Shown: positions 32,670-43,845, counted from the stretch's first letter. The stretch is 64,000 bases of DNA from Orychophragmus violaceus (GCA_030180135.1 CM058236.1:55641728-55705727); one strand, 5' to 3'. Program-made: numbers and translations. The notes: generated by a model not told the origin, from the letters alone.

Positions 32670-35165
32670 GGTATTGAATACTGGTTGTGGCACTGATATT
32701 TGTTGTAATATGCAGAGCCTAAGCAACAGTAGAACGTTGAAGGAAGGGCAAGTGGAACTGCATGTCTGGAAGGAGCTATGGATGCTGCCTCAGCCGTAGG
32801 GTTTTCACGTGTAGATGCCTTTGAGGCTTGGTTTTATTAAGTAATTGCTACAATGTACCTGCTTTAGCAGAGTTGTCTTTCATTTTCTTGTAAGAATTTG
32901 AATGTTTTTCATTTCGATAAAAGAGAAGTTTAGTTCTTTTGATCTTAATGAAATATTAATTGTAGCACCCTATTCAAGGAATGGGATTTATATCTTAAAC
33001 CAAAAGGTGCCTAAATGTAACATAAATACCAAATTGGTTTAAATCTGATGAATTAAACCTGATTTTTCTTGGCATAAAAGTCTTGGTCACATAGAGTAAG
33101 TCGGATTCAGAAATCCCATAGTTATGCACTATTGGGCTCATTTGATCGGATATCTTATGAGACTTGAATTCTGTTTACTGGACCAAAAGACAAATGGGCC
33201 TATCTTAGCCGAGCTAGAGAAAGGCCCAAAGGCTTATTGGAGATTGAACATACTCATGTATGTGGTCCGATGAGCAGTAATGCCAGAGAAAATTCCCTGT
33301 ACTTCATTGTCTCTACTGATTAAATCAGTGAGTAAGACTGTGTTCATTTGATGAGACACAAGTCGAAATTCTTTGACATGGTCGAAAGAGTTCCAGAATG
33401 AGGTATAGAATCTGAGTGACAGAAGTATTAAGACTCTGAATTAAATCACGAGTGAGAATACTTGAGTCATCAATAGTGTGATCATCTGAATGAGTGTGAA
33501 ATCGTTTCACAGCTCAATTCTCCTGAAAAACCTTGAGGTATTTCTGTGAGAAAGAATCAGATCTTATAAGAAATGATTAAAGATGAGTCACACGAATCTT
33601 CCATGATATTCTTGAAGAATAACGCTCTAGAAATATCTAAGTTTACGCTGAAATAGTTCCACCAATATCAGTTAAAAGACACCACGTAAATGTGGATTGG
33701 AATCGATCCAAATTCGTCTTTACTGAGTATTTGTAGTTGAGCTACTTCGCTGGTTGTCCTAGGGAAACCAAGGCTTGTTACTTTTACATCCATTCTGTTT
33801 TCTAAGAAGGGAAGTTACTTTCCAAGAAGAACAGTGGGAGTAAAAGTATAACTCGAAGAAATTCGAGAAATACAGGTGGCTGCCCAACCTGATGAGGGAG
33901 GGCAACAGATGGATTTACAGATTTCTGTAGAATCCACACCTGTAGAGCCTGAAGTTCGCAGACATGAATGAATCAGTCACTAATCCGAGAGTGATTTCTC
34001 GTTATTAGTTGAACCTGATGATCATTGAAAGTTCGCATGATCTGATGATCATTGAAAGCGACGAATCTGCGAAACTCAAAGCAGCGAAAGTGAGCCCGGA
34101 CTCCGGAAAAATTACATTTTGTGTAAGTTAGCTTCATCGATCCATTCATGGATGGAAGCAAACATATCGGAGTTGGAATCTTCGTTCTGTTGAAGTAGTC
34201 AAGGTTTTGACTTAAACAGGAACGAAATGGAACTGTGCGTTTACTAAAAGATAAGTGGGAGCAATATTGCATTTCTCATAGTGTATGTCAATGACATACT
34301 GATTCTCGGATATAACGTCCCAATGCTGCAGTCGGTAAAGGACTGGCTTGGGAGTTGGTTTTATGACTGACATGGGTAAAGCCACGTATGTTCTTAGATT
34401 TTGGATCTTAAGATAGAGATCCAAAAGAGCTGGTAGGACAAAGTCAGGATTCTTAAATTGACAAAGTCCTACACGTTTTCAGCATTCCAAGAAGGGTTTT
34501 ATGCCAATGTCACATGGCATTACGTTAAGCAAGAAACAATATCCTATGATATCTGCTGAGCTTGAATGCATGGATGAGATTCCATATGCGTCGGCAATTG
34601 GATCTATCATGTATGCCATGATAAGTACTTGTTTTGTTGTTGCTTTAATGTTAAGCAAGACAAGTAAAGACCAGTCAAATCCAGCAAATAATCACTGGAT
34701 AGACGTAATGAATATCCTGAAGTATTTGGAAAAAATACTTAGGATAAGTTCTTGATTTACGGAGAAAGTGAGGTGCTACAAGTCGGTAGAGTCTGAAAGG
34801 CAAGTTTCCAACAGACAAAGATGATTTCCGGTCACAGTCCGGTTATATCTTGTGTCTATCTGGCGGTGCAAGGCATTGTTGCTGACTCCATGACTTAAGC
34901 TGAACATTTCGCAGCTTGGGAAGCGGCGAAAGAGGTTGTTTGGAAAGAAGAGTTCATCACTGAACTTGATGTGATTCCCAGCATAGATGAGACTAGCTGC
35001 ACATCAGAGGTCCAAACACCTTGAGGATAGGTATAACCTATTCCGTGAGATAAATGACAGAGATGTTAAGTAGATCAGCAAGTTTCAACGAATGAGAACG
35101 TTGCTAATTTATTAACGAAGCCACTCCTTAGGCCTAAGCACGAGTCGCGGACTGTTGCTGTAGGA
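32670..35165 (+). pseudogene. Decayed copia pol (protease, integrase, RT, RNase H)
   Basis: Recognisable pieces include a protease segment with NTGCGTD, where the catalytic Asp of DTGCG is Asn. An integrase N-terminal piece has WHKSLGHIE and later GPMSSNAREN. RT has VYVNDILILG in place of the YVDD motif. It is followed by MSHGITLSKKQYP, PYASAIGSIMYAMISTC and NHWIDVMNILKYLEK. RNase H leaves VANLLTKPL-like sequence near 35098. Several stops and frameshifts interrupt each part, so the copy cannot encode its own transposition enzymes. Confidence 0.8.
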
Positions 35166-36028
35166 TAAGTGAAATTAAGATGTAGTCTTAATTTCAGTGG
35201 GAGTTAATAAAGGGCTTTATTTAGTTATTGATATGTTCTTGTAAAACATTTTATGATGTTTAATGAAATTATTATTTCAAGATTATTTTAACTGTGATGA
35301 AATAATCGTTCCAAAATGATATGAACCATTTTATAGGTCATCGAAGTAAGTGACTTGATCTTGAGTCATCAAAGTCATTTAGCTTGATCATGAGACCCTA
35401 TATTTGATAGATGGCTTATATCATCATGTCCCTAGTCGAAGGTTGTTGAAATTGGAACACCAACAACCGTGTGAGACTAGATTGGTATGTGACTTATGAC
35501 AAAGTCTCAGTGTGTCATAGATGCTCGGCATCAAAGTCAATACATAGGTGTATGTAGGGTACACACGACCGGACAAGACCCGATTATAAGAACTCTTCAG
35601 GATATTTGTATCTGTGTCATAAGAAATTCTTACTACGACTATAGAGTATAGTCCTTAGACCTGAGTTCGTATGCATGTGACTGCACATGAACTAATGCGC
35701 TTTGATCATTGTCTAATGCTGTCGTTAAGCGATAGTTATAAGGACCTTGATTGGGTGTATTATGAAATGAGTAGTTTACAGTGATGGAACAAGACGGGAT
35801 TTGTCCCTCCAATATAAATGGAGTGAATATCTCTAGGCCAATCGGAGATTTGAATACTGGAAAATGCATGGCCATGCTCAAACGGACTTTCCCGAGTCGT
35901 TTGGATTGTCAGTATCAAATCAGAGTCCGATGAACAAGATTAGACTTTATAAGGATGACACTAATCTTGCCTTATGACTAATCGAGATATTGTGACAAAA
36001 GGATTATGAATACAGAGATTCCAGTTCA
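35166..36028 (+). other. Copia non-coding region between RNase H and polypurine tract
   Basis: About 860 bp with no supported ORF. Short repeated blocks such as AAGTGACTTGATC and AAGTCATTTAGCTTGATCA occur near 35345-35390. Confidence 0.5.
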
Positions 36029-36038
36029 AGTGGGAGAT
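36029..36038 (+). promoter_or_regulatory. Copia polypurine tract
   Basis: AGTGGGAGAT is directly before the LTR start TGTTGGAATT. Confidence 0.75.
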
Positions 36039-36672
36039 TGTTGGAATTATGTCCAGTAATCTCTGTACTGTCTCTAGAAAGTAAGAGTATGTCAATGATC
36101 AGACATAAGTCATATAATACTGGGGGTCATGATGGCTTGCTAGAGTCCGCTCATGATCTATAAGTCTTGGACTTATTGCCTTTATTATATGATCCCATAT
36201 GGGTCACACGCCTAAGCAAACGGGAAAAACGAAGGAACGGTTTAGCAGAAGTACGGTAAAAGTGCTAGGCATTTACTGTACTTAGAGAGAATAAAGGGCC
36301 TGATTAAATCCATGGGATTTAATCAGAACTGAGAATTGGGCCCAAAAGCCCATGAGAACTAAAGGGAGTTTTAATGAATAAAACTTGACCTAAAGCTCTC
36401 TAATTTTTCTCAGACTCTGCGCCTCCCTCAGCCTCTCTCTGCGCCTCCTCTCTGTCTGGTCTAGCAACCAATTCCCGAGCGTGCGTGTGTGAGCCTTTGG
36501 AGGATCCATCTCTTGGTGGTTCTGCTGATCTCTGACCTTACCTCCCATTCCGCTGCATAAACAAGGTAAAAGGTGAGATCCATTAAGTTTCTAAATAAGA
36601 GAACCTAGATCTGCATGTTTAGTAGGATGAATCAATTGAGAATTGAATCAGGAAACACTAAACGATCCAACA
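36039..36672 (+). mobile_element. Copia 3' LTR
   Basis: It begins TGTTGGAATTATGTCCAG and ends AAACGATCCAACA, so TGTTGGA and TCCAACA form the terminal inverted repeat of a 634-bp LTR. The following AATAT (36673-36677) would be one copy of its 5-bp target duplication. Confidence 0.8.
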
Positions 36673-37945
36673 AATATTTCCGCAAGATTTGCGGAAATCT
36701 TCTTGTTCTTATCTCCTTCCTTTTTCTGTTAAGATTTACATTGCTATCTCAGATTTTCCTTTTCAGCTCGGCGATTTCTCTTCCTTTACTCCTTTGTCTT
36801 ATCTTCTTTCATCTTTCTGCGGCTTGACCTATTTGCCGAATGGGCCAAGATCGGACGGTCCAAGTCCGTTTGTGTCTAGGATTCTTTATTCGGCCCAAAG
36901 TTTCAGAGATACGAATATTGTATGTTTGGGCCCAAATTCGTATTTCCTCTAACTTTATCCGACAACTTGGTCTAACGGCCGCGATAGTATAAGCTAATGT
37001 TTCCGAAGATGGATTGCGGCTAGTTGCGCATCCGCATAATGAGATATCGACAAATTCTTGATCGTATGCTATCCATTCGGAAAGTTTGGAGAGGTGAAAT
37101 CCAGCTCGAAAGTTTCCAAGATATGCATTCAGCTCGTAACTTCCGAAAGAGCAAATCATGATCAGAAAACGAGAAGGGAAGAGTTCGGGTCCGAGCTCGT
37201 TTAGCTCGGAACTTCCGAGCTGGTTCAGCTCGGATTTTTGAGCTGGTTCAGCTCGTATTTCCGAGCTGGTTCACCTCAGATTTCCGAGCTGGTCCAACTC
37301 GTTTTTCAGAGCTGGTCCAGCTTGTATTTCCGAGCTGGTCCAACTCGTTTTTCAGAGCTGGTCCCGCTCGTATTTCCGAGCTGGTCCATCTCAGATTTCT
37401 GAGCTGGTCCAACTCAGATTTCTGAGCTGGTCCAGCTCAGATTTCCGAGCTGGTCCAGCTCAGATTTCCGAGCTGGTCCTGCTCGTATTTCCGAGCTGGT
37501 TCTGCTCGTATTTCCGAGCTGGTTCTGCTCGCATTTCCGAGCTGGTTCAGCTCAGATTTCCGAGTTGGTTCAGCTCGTTTTTTCGAGCTGGTTCGTCTCG
37601 TATTTTCGAGCTCGTTCAGCTCGGTGATTCCGAGCTGGTTTGGCTCGGTTCCGAGCTGATTCAGCTCGATCTTTATCCACTCGGATGTTTCGTTGATCCG
37701 TAATCCCTGTCGAAAGGTGCGTTTGTCCGATTAGTCAGCTGTATACGAAATGTCGTCTGTTTCGTATGGAATGCATTTGTCGAAACCATTTTTCCAATAA
37801 GTTGTTCAAATGAAACTGTCGGCACTTCGTATAACTTGGTCGTTCGTATGGAACATCGTTTGTCTGTAGCGGATATTTGTCTGTGTTTGATTTTCCGATT
37901 TTGTTTTGGCTATTGTTTTCGTCGAGGGACTTTTCGACCCCTAAA
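36673..37945 (-). mobile_element. 5' LTR of the gypsy element, truncated left and repeat-expanded
   Basis: From AATATTTCCGCAAGATTTGC on, it aligns with the other LTR from about 25112. It ends CGACCCCTAAA (CCCAACA in the partner), directly before the CTAGA duplication. It holds about 20 copies of a 23-bp unit at 37190-37660, against about five in the partner. Confidence 0.8.
37190..37660. repeat. 23-bp minisatellite (ATTTCCGAGCTGGTCCAGCT core)
   Basis: There are about 20 tandem copies with variants GTTCAGCTCG, GTCCAACTCG and GTTCTGCTCG. Between shared flanks GAGTTCGGGT and CTTT(A/G)TCCAC the distance is 500 bp here and 132 bp in the left LTR. The difference, 368 bp, is exactly 16 units. Confidence 0.9.
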
Positions 37946-37950
37946 CTAGA
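37946..37950. repeat. Target-site duplication CTAGA, right copy
   Basis: It matches 24836-24840. Confidence 0.75.
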
Positions 37951-38434
37951 TGTATCAAGCAACTGAACATGGGTTTTGTTATTGTATGATTCCAAGTCCA
38001 ATGTTGTCTTCTGTTATAAGCTTATAATAATAAAAAAAGTGTCAAACACTCATGCCTAACTTTTACAATCTTCCTTATTTGGTGGCTTTTGTCGAAAACC
38101 AAATCCAGAAAGTTTTATTGGTGGCTCTAATTTTAGTGTTCTTTCTTTGTTTATTAGAGGGAAAGGATCAATTAAGGACCCTGACAAAGTAAGTGATGCC
38201 TACATTACATGAAGATACACATGAATCGTCATCCCATAGTTATAAACGTTGATGCATTCTCTTTGTGCTCTTACGAGTGACTTCTCTGAAAGATAATAAA
38301 GGTAAAAGTTTCAAACATTTTCCATTTGATTTTTGACCTCAGACAAGATCACATGTAGTTAGTGTGGTGATCGTATAACTCCTTTCTTTATGTCTTCATG
38401 CTTTGAACAGGTTCCTTAACAAATAATTTGATTT
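37951..38434. other. Pre-insertion host sequence, no gene recognised
   Basis: This DNA was contiguous with 24840 before the gypsy insertion. It may hold intron or exon relics of the gene duplicate that starts at 38435, but I recognise none. Confidence 0.4.
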
Positions 38435-39460
38435 GCTCGAGGGCTACATGCAATCCTCACCCCTATAGAAGTTGTTCTAGGCTCAATCTGTAATGCTGAC
38501 ACGGCGTACCCTGATGAGTAACAATCTTACAACCTCAAAACGAACTTTCTCTTCAATTACAAAAACATTATTTTGGCCCGTGCCTGTAGGTGAGAAGACG
38601 AACTAGCTGAGAAAGTAGAGTACAATGCTGACAAAACTGTTAAGACCGAGATTGTCAAATCTTCGTTCATTAAGGTACTTTTAGTTTTACGAGCCATTAC
38701 ATATTTTCTGAAACAGTTATTACTAAGATTTTTCCTATCATTTGCATTACACATATTCCTCTAGGTGTCACAGAGGACACACTCATTGGGTTTGTTGATG
38801 TTGAGGACTCTGTGAAAAGGGGACAACTATTTTCCAACCTGGTCTTTTGGCTGAAGCACACAATGTTGTATGTCGACGAGATAAATTTCTTAGATGAGGG
38901 CATTAGTAATTTGCTTCTCAATGTATTGACGGATGGTGTTAATATAGTTGAAAGAGAAGGAATCAGCTTTAGGCATCCATGTCAGCCACTATTAAGTGCA
39001 ACCTATAACCCTGCAGAAGGTGCTGTTCGAGAGCACTTGCTAGATCGTGTTGCCATTAACTTGAGGTATTTCCCAAGTTTTTTGTGAAATATGATATGTT
39101 TCTTTTGGGCAGTTCCCAGATCTTTCTCATTTTACATCACAATGTTAACATTTTCAGTGCATACCTTCCTATGAGTTTAAAAGATCACGTCGTAGCAGTT
39201 GGCATTGACACACAGTTTCAGGAAAGCAGTAATGAGGTTTTTAGAATGGTAGATGAAGAAGCAGAAACAGCAAAGACACATGTGCCTTCAAATAAATCAA
39301 GAGATAAAGGGATGGGATGCTATGCTTCTTATCAAACTTTTATCGCTCTTAACACAATGCATTTTCTCTGACTGCAGATTATATTGGCTAGAGAATAATT
39401 GAAAGATGTCAAAATAAGTAGAGATCAATTGAAGTATCTGGTTTTGGAAGCTATCCGAGG
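38435..39460 (+). pseudogene. CHLD: Decayed multi-exon duplicate of magnesium chelatase subunit D
   Basis: Exon-like blocks separated by intron-like gaps spell the AAA+ region of ChlD in order. They are ARGLHAIL.PIEVVLGSICNAD (38435-38517), EDELAEKVEYNADKTVKTEI with IVKSSFIK (38594-38673), PLGVTEDTLIG with VDVEDSVKRG (38759-38820), YVDEINFLDEGISNLLLNVL plus TDGVNIVEREGISFRHPC (about 38868-39080), LPMSLKDHVVAVGIDTQFQE (about 39165) and LKDVKISRDQLKYLVLEAIR (39378-39460). ChlD is part of the ATP-driven complex that inserts Mg into protoporphyrin IX in chloroplasts. This copy is broken: a TGA replaces a conserved Trp (38591-38593), a 1-base loss lies in the KRG(T)TVFQPG region near 38820, and a TAA lies at 39396-39398. 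Retained introns show a DNA-level copy, not a processed one. The N-terminal half of the AAA domain and all of the C-terminal integrin-I domain are missing. Confidence 0.85.
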
Positions 39461-42423
39461 TTGTTTTCATGTGTTGTTCAAATTCTAATTACTTTTGTGT
39501 TTGTGGATTTATTACTGTATAAAAATGTGTTCCTGCAAGAACTGGTTCAAAAAGTATGAAACTAAGGGGGCATACAGATAATGCCAGAGTGCTGCTTATG
39601 GACTCAACTGGCAGCACCGCAGCAGGTAAGCTTTCCTGTTGTTTTTTTAATTGTTCATTCGGCAATGGTTTATTTTGAGTTCTTTTGGTCTGAAGACAGA
39701 GAAAGTCTCTACTCTATGTTGACTTTATTATTTGTATTATAGGAGTAAAGGAATAATACATAAATGTTTAAAGGTGTAGACTACAAGATTCGATTGTAGA
39801 AAGCTTGACAAGTGGATGGGAGACCGGCTGACAATGAGATCTGTTTTTTAAAAGAAGAACATATATGAGGTTCTCAAATACATGAAACTGAATTCTCAAA
39901 TACATGAATATGAATTCTCAGGTATTTCATATTTTCCATTTTTCGATTCTTTCTTACATTTGTTTTGTTTCTTATAAATTGAAATTGTTTGTTCTATGTA
40001 GGAAAAAGGGTGAAGTTTAATTACGCTCTTTGTCAAGCTATATCAACAAAATCAAGTTTTACAATTATGAATTTGTGAAAGATTTATCAAAATGCGTCAA
40101 TCTGATTTTAAGATTATCAATATGTCATTTGGATGCAGGAAGAATATCATATTCGACTAGAAGGCAGGGAGATCTTAATTTCGATAAATGCTCCATTAGA
40201 AACATCGCATGCTGTTATTTGAATTAGGTTGTTTCTGAATGCTGGATAACTGGTATATTTCATACTATTGTGATTGGATTTTTCTTGAGATTTATGGTTT
40301 TGATAAAAAAATTCACTTATGTAATCAATTATCTTTTTATGATTCTTCGTTGTGTTCGAGAAAGATCTTAACCCGTGATCGTATGCTTACTTAATTTTAT
40401 ATTACTTGGTTTTTATAGTGATAGATCTGGATCGGAGGGAAAATTTTATCTCGGTGGGCGGAAGTTACGGTCATGGAAGCTAGAGCTTTGTGTCTACAGG
40501 AACAAGATCTTGCGACTCGGCTCTCTCCATCAATGGTCAGTCTGGGAAAAGCTCTTGAGCTGATTTCTTGAATTAAAAGGTGCAATATCTTCATCACGTC
40601 TTGATTTTGGAAATATTTTTCTCTTCTCTAATCTTCCCCTGTTTTGAATAATTTTGTGTGATGCTTATATTTCAGAGAGAGGGGGACCTCAAAATTTCCC
40701 CGTTTCAGGCCAATTTTCGCCTCCGTGCAACGTTATTTCGGACTCTCATCAATCATTGATGCTATGCACAGCCTTCTCAAAAGCTCCAAACGTACAATGT
40801 ACACAACCAGAGTGATGCAGTCAGGAAATGAACCAACTCATGTCAATGGGTCGACCAAGAAGGGAGTAAATAATAGCCGTTAGTGAGTTAGGTCGTGTTG
40901 AAGTACATACTGGTTTTAAAGCCTGAAATTGTTTTTTTGGTCCTCCTTTGAATCCATTCTCATTTTTAAGAGTTTGAGAGGCATCGAGGCAAGTGTTTTT
41001 TTCTTCTTCGAGCCTAAACATTACAAGCCAATGTCTTGAACTATAAAAGCATTTTTTCATTTATTGTAAAACTTTGTATGCAACACGCTGGTTCATGAGT
41101 TACAAGTTCACAAAGTATAGGGAACGGCGAAGAGAAGAAGAAATGTATCAGTATGTTTCTACCTTGCCTTCAAATAATTATGGATAGCTATTTATACCAA
41201 TCATCATTTTTTGTACCAATTATTTTTTTTTTTTAGAAATTTGAAACATAATATTTGAATGCGGTCAATGCCCCTATTGATCCGTAGATGGTAAGACATT
41301 TATTATATAGTATCATATATAACATAAAATACGGACATTTTATCGTAACATGACTGATGGTCATTTTATTCAATATAGTTATTTTATTTTTTTGCATATT
41401 GATCTGTAAGTCATTTTTGGTATACCATTTTTTCATCATGATTATAACCGTGTATTTAAACCAACAAAATAGTAATTATATTGTTCTACCATCTATTTAA
41501 ACCAAATCTAACATGCATGTCATCAAGTAATAGCCGATATGAATTCCTCTAATACAAAAACAATATACGAGAGAAACGAGATCATTATATTGGATCGTCA
41601 GATTACAACATATTAGTTAACAAAAGAAACTTTGTTGAAGATATCATTAGTGACCTTATTGATAACATTGTTTCATAAAATCTAGATTACCTAAAAATAT
41701 ATCGACCAGACAAAAATATGCATATTCAAGCTTCACCAAACACACATAGAATGTATAAGTTTTTTTTTTGTCACAAACCATACTTAATTAGATTAAACTT
41801 TGAGTCCTTAGGCCATAAACAAACTTAAGGCATGCTTAGCTACTTGATCAGCATCAAAAATTGAACGATCTTGGAATGAAACAAAATACGACAATATCAA
41901 AACATGGAAGATAAGAGATGATATCCGAGATCACTATGTAGAGATCTCAAAAGATGAACCATATGAGAGGGCTTTCATTACATTCTTTCATGAAATTATT
42001 ATTAGATAATGACAATGAAGCTAGATAAAAATGATCGATAAGAGCTGCATGAAGATGTTTAATAGAAATTTATGTATATTAGAAAGTATTTATGAAGTTT
42101 TTTACAATGACTCGATGATTAATGATTACTATGTTTTTTCTTTTGAAACGGTTGACTTGGTGAGTCTTAATTATATGACATCACTAACAGTTTTACCACA
42201 AAATATCTTTGAATCTAATATTCTTTATTTATCCAAATCAATCCTAATAAATAAACTGTCTTGGACCGTTCAACATGATGATGTTTCCTGACCTAATAGA
42301 TTATTATTTTGTCTTTCTAATGTTATTTTAGCTTAGTTTATATATTCACAGTTAGCTATAGTTTTGAGTATTGATGTAGATTTAAAGATGGTAGTGTTAA
42401 TACATTTTGTATAAAAATATAAT
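39461..42423. other. Unassigned DNA after the CHLD relic
   Basis: A block at 39540-39630 (GGGGGCATACAG..., ending CAGCAGGTAAG) may be the next CHLD exon in very decayed form. 40420-40560 is GC-richer and exon-like, without a recognised domain. From 41200 on the DNA is AT-rich, with an isolated 86-codon frame (42031-42291) of AT-driven composition. Confidence 0.4.
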
Positions 42424-42740
42424 GGGCTTGAATGGTATGTTAGATGAATAGCAGAATAGCGGAATAACTGAATAATTGTTGGCGGGACAAACTGAACTGA
42501 ATCAGGTTTCTGCAGAAAATTTACAAAACGCCGAAAAGCTAGTTTCAGTAGATTAATCACGTTTTATTTTTTATAGTTATATTTTTAACACGCTAGTTGT
42601 ATATAGCGGAATCACGTTTTCAAAACGTGAAAATGTGAATAAGTGATGAATGTTACGAATGGTAAAAAATAGCGGAATCACGTTTTCAAAACGTGAAAAC
42701 GTGAATAAGTGGTATACCATTCATCACCAATGTTAAAACA
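42424..42740. mobile_element. hAT-like MITE candidate with palindromic repeats
   Basis: The left part reads GCTTGAATGGTATGTTAGA and the right part reversed GGTGATGAATGGTATACCAC, sharing GAATGGTAT in inverted order. Inside, a block AGCGGAATCACGTTTTCAAAACGTGAAAA occurs twice (about 42606 and 42669). The family and target duplication are uncertain. Confidence 0.4.
42606..42706. repeat. Two copies of a perfect palindrome TCACGTTTTCAAAACGTGA
   Basis: The unit AGCGGAATCACGTTTTC plus AAAACGTGAAAA(T/C)GTGAATAAGTG occurs at about 42606 and 42669, 63 bp apart. The CACGTTTTCAAAACGTG core is self-complementary. Confidence 0.75.
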
Positions 42741-43156
42741 TATTAACTTAAAAAAATTAAGGATGCTTTGATATGGTATTGACCATCTACCGATGTGAAC
42801 ATATAATCTAAGAAATGGAACTACTACAAACTCTATTCTAATAATTTTTTGGATGACTAAGAGGTGAGTGTGTAGGTCCGTATGTCTCTCTAAAACGAAT
42901 CTAAATCAAAACATGTTAAGAAAATAAGACTCGTCCTAAATAACATTGCATTTAATCCAAAAATTAAAAATAATAACTTTAACACGTATTTCGTTATCAA
43001 GTAATAGCCCATATCAAATAAATAAACATTTGTTCAAAAAAAAAAAAAATACTACTAGTACAGATATAGAGGAGTAATCGCACACTAAATAAATATTCTT
43101 ATGGTTCTGTAGTTACTATTGTCTCAAGGATCATCATCCCGATCAAAAAAAAAAGC
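42741..43156. other. AT-rich non-coding DNA
   Basis: No gene or repeat boundary seen. An A-run of about 13 lies near 43037-43049. Confidence 0.45.
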
Positions 43157-43588
43157 TTACATAAACGCTTCAGCGCAGTGATGCAACGTAAAATCTGTGT
43201 TAAATTCACAAATCTGCGGCTCCATTGATTTTGTTATAGGCGCTACTTTATAAGCCATATTGATCTTGTTTGTCGTCAATGATTGTTTGAACGATTCGTC
43301 GAAGTTTGAAAACCATCGTTGCAATTCTGCGTTCGTTTCCGGTTTCATTCCGACCGTCGGCTTTTTCTTCGTTTTCTTCTTCCTCATAACTCTCACTCGC
43401 TTTCGCTCAGATTTCTCTGTTTGCTTCATCTTACGACTCACTTCGGATAACGCCACAGACAACGACGCTAGATTGATTGTCTTCTCCTTCTCCTTGGCAG
43501 CTTCTATGGCCTCGACCGCATTCTTCAGACTGCTGAGATTGAACGGAGAATAACCCTCATCTCCGTTGTTACTCCACCGTCTGACCAT
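43157..43588 (-). CDS. Uncharacterised small basic protein
   Basis: An intact 143-codon frame starts with MVRRWSNNGDEGYSPFNL. It continues with a predicted helix (SSLKNAVEAIEAAKEKEKTI) and SEVSRKMKQTEKSERK, then a strongly basic stretch RKRVRVMRKKKTKKKP that could be a nuclear localisation signal. The C-terminal part is ELQRWFSNFDESFKQSL and more. I recognise no domain. The composition is normal for a plant protein and not low-complexity, and GC content is higher than the flanks, which supports real coding sequence. It stands alone between AT-rich DNA and a MITE whose edge is only about 14 bp before the ATG, so any promoter lies in or beyond the MITE. It could be a species- or family-specific gene or a captured fragment. 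Confidence 0.5.
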   Translation of the reverse strand: MVRRWSNNGDEGYSPFNLSSLKNAVEAIEAAKEKEKTINLASLSVALSEVSRKMKQTEKSERKRVRVMRKKKTKKKPTVGMKPETNAELQRWFSNFDESFKQSLTTNKINMAYKVAPITKSMEPQICEFNTDFTLHHCAEAFM

Positions 43589-43601
43589 GGCAGCTTTCTT
43601 A

Positions 43602-43842
43602 GAGCATGATTATCAAGGGTTCTTAAGGGTGGGGTTCTTAACTATTCACGTGGATCCCATGTGAATAGTTAAGAACCCGACCCTTAAAAATCCTTATTTA
43701 AGAACCGGTTCTTACACTGTTCATGACACGTGGCAGCCTGTCATTCGTCTATTTTTTTCGATTTTTTTTTTTACACTTTTCCCAAAAAAAAAAAAAAATT
43801 TTTTTTAAGAACCCCATGAGGGGTTCACCACTAATAATGCTC
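43602..43842. mobile_element. PIF/Harbinger-type MITE next to the 43157-43588 gene
   Basis: TTA lies on both sides (43599-43601 and 43843-43845). The ends are GAGCATGATTAT and ATAATGCTC. The interior has AAGGGTTCTTAAGGGTGGGG, GACACGTGGCAGCCTG and TTCTTAAGAACC-type blocks, shared (reversed) with the MITE at 19030-19174. Confidence 0.75.
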
Positions 43843-43845
43843 TTA

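Larger units (their letters stand above)
31301..36672 (+). mobile_element. Ty1/copia retrotransposon, 5' LTR missing, pol decayed
   Basis: In order: a leader, an intact gag ORF (31809-32597), a protease remnant (about 32670-32800), a GAG-pre-integrase/integrase start (33060-33340), RT (34180-34760), RNase H (34780-35160), about 870 bp of non-coding DNA, a polypurine tract (36029-36038) and a 3' LTR (36039-36672). This is the copia order with integrase before RT. No 5' LTR precedes the leader. Pol has many stops and frameshifts and altered catalytic residues. The element sits in the right gypsy LTR: after its end the gypsy LTR resumes at AATAT (36673), a sequence that is continuous in the other gypsy LTR. 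Confidence 0.8.
24841..37945 (-). mobile_element. Ty3/gypsy retrotransposon, gag-pol deleted, with nested copia element
   Basis: It is bounded by CTAGA duplications and by two LTRs of one family. Orientation is minus: the polypurine tract (reversed GAGCTGGGGGGCTAAT, 26018-26033) lies right of the left LTR, so 24841-26017 is the 3' LTR and 36673-37945 is the 5' LTR. The region between 26034 and about 31030 is long, non-coding and rich in minisatellites, as in Tat-type gypsy elements, which have an extended stretch between pol and the 3' LTR. No gag, protease, RT or integrase of the gypsy element remains. A copia element is inserted in the right LTR. The left part of that LTR, the primer site, gag-pol and the copia 5' LTR are missing together, which suggests one large deletion with a junction between about 31030 and 31300. 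Confidence 0.75.

Noticed and set aside
42031..42291. 86-codon ORF
   Set aside because: AT-rich, isolated, no homology recognised; composition explains it.
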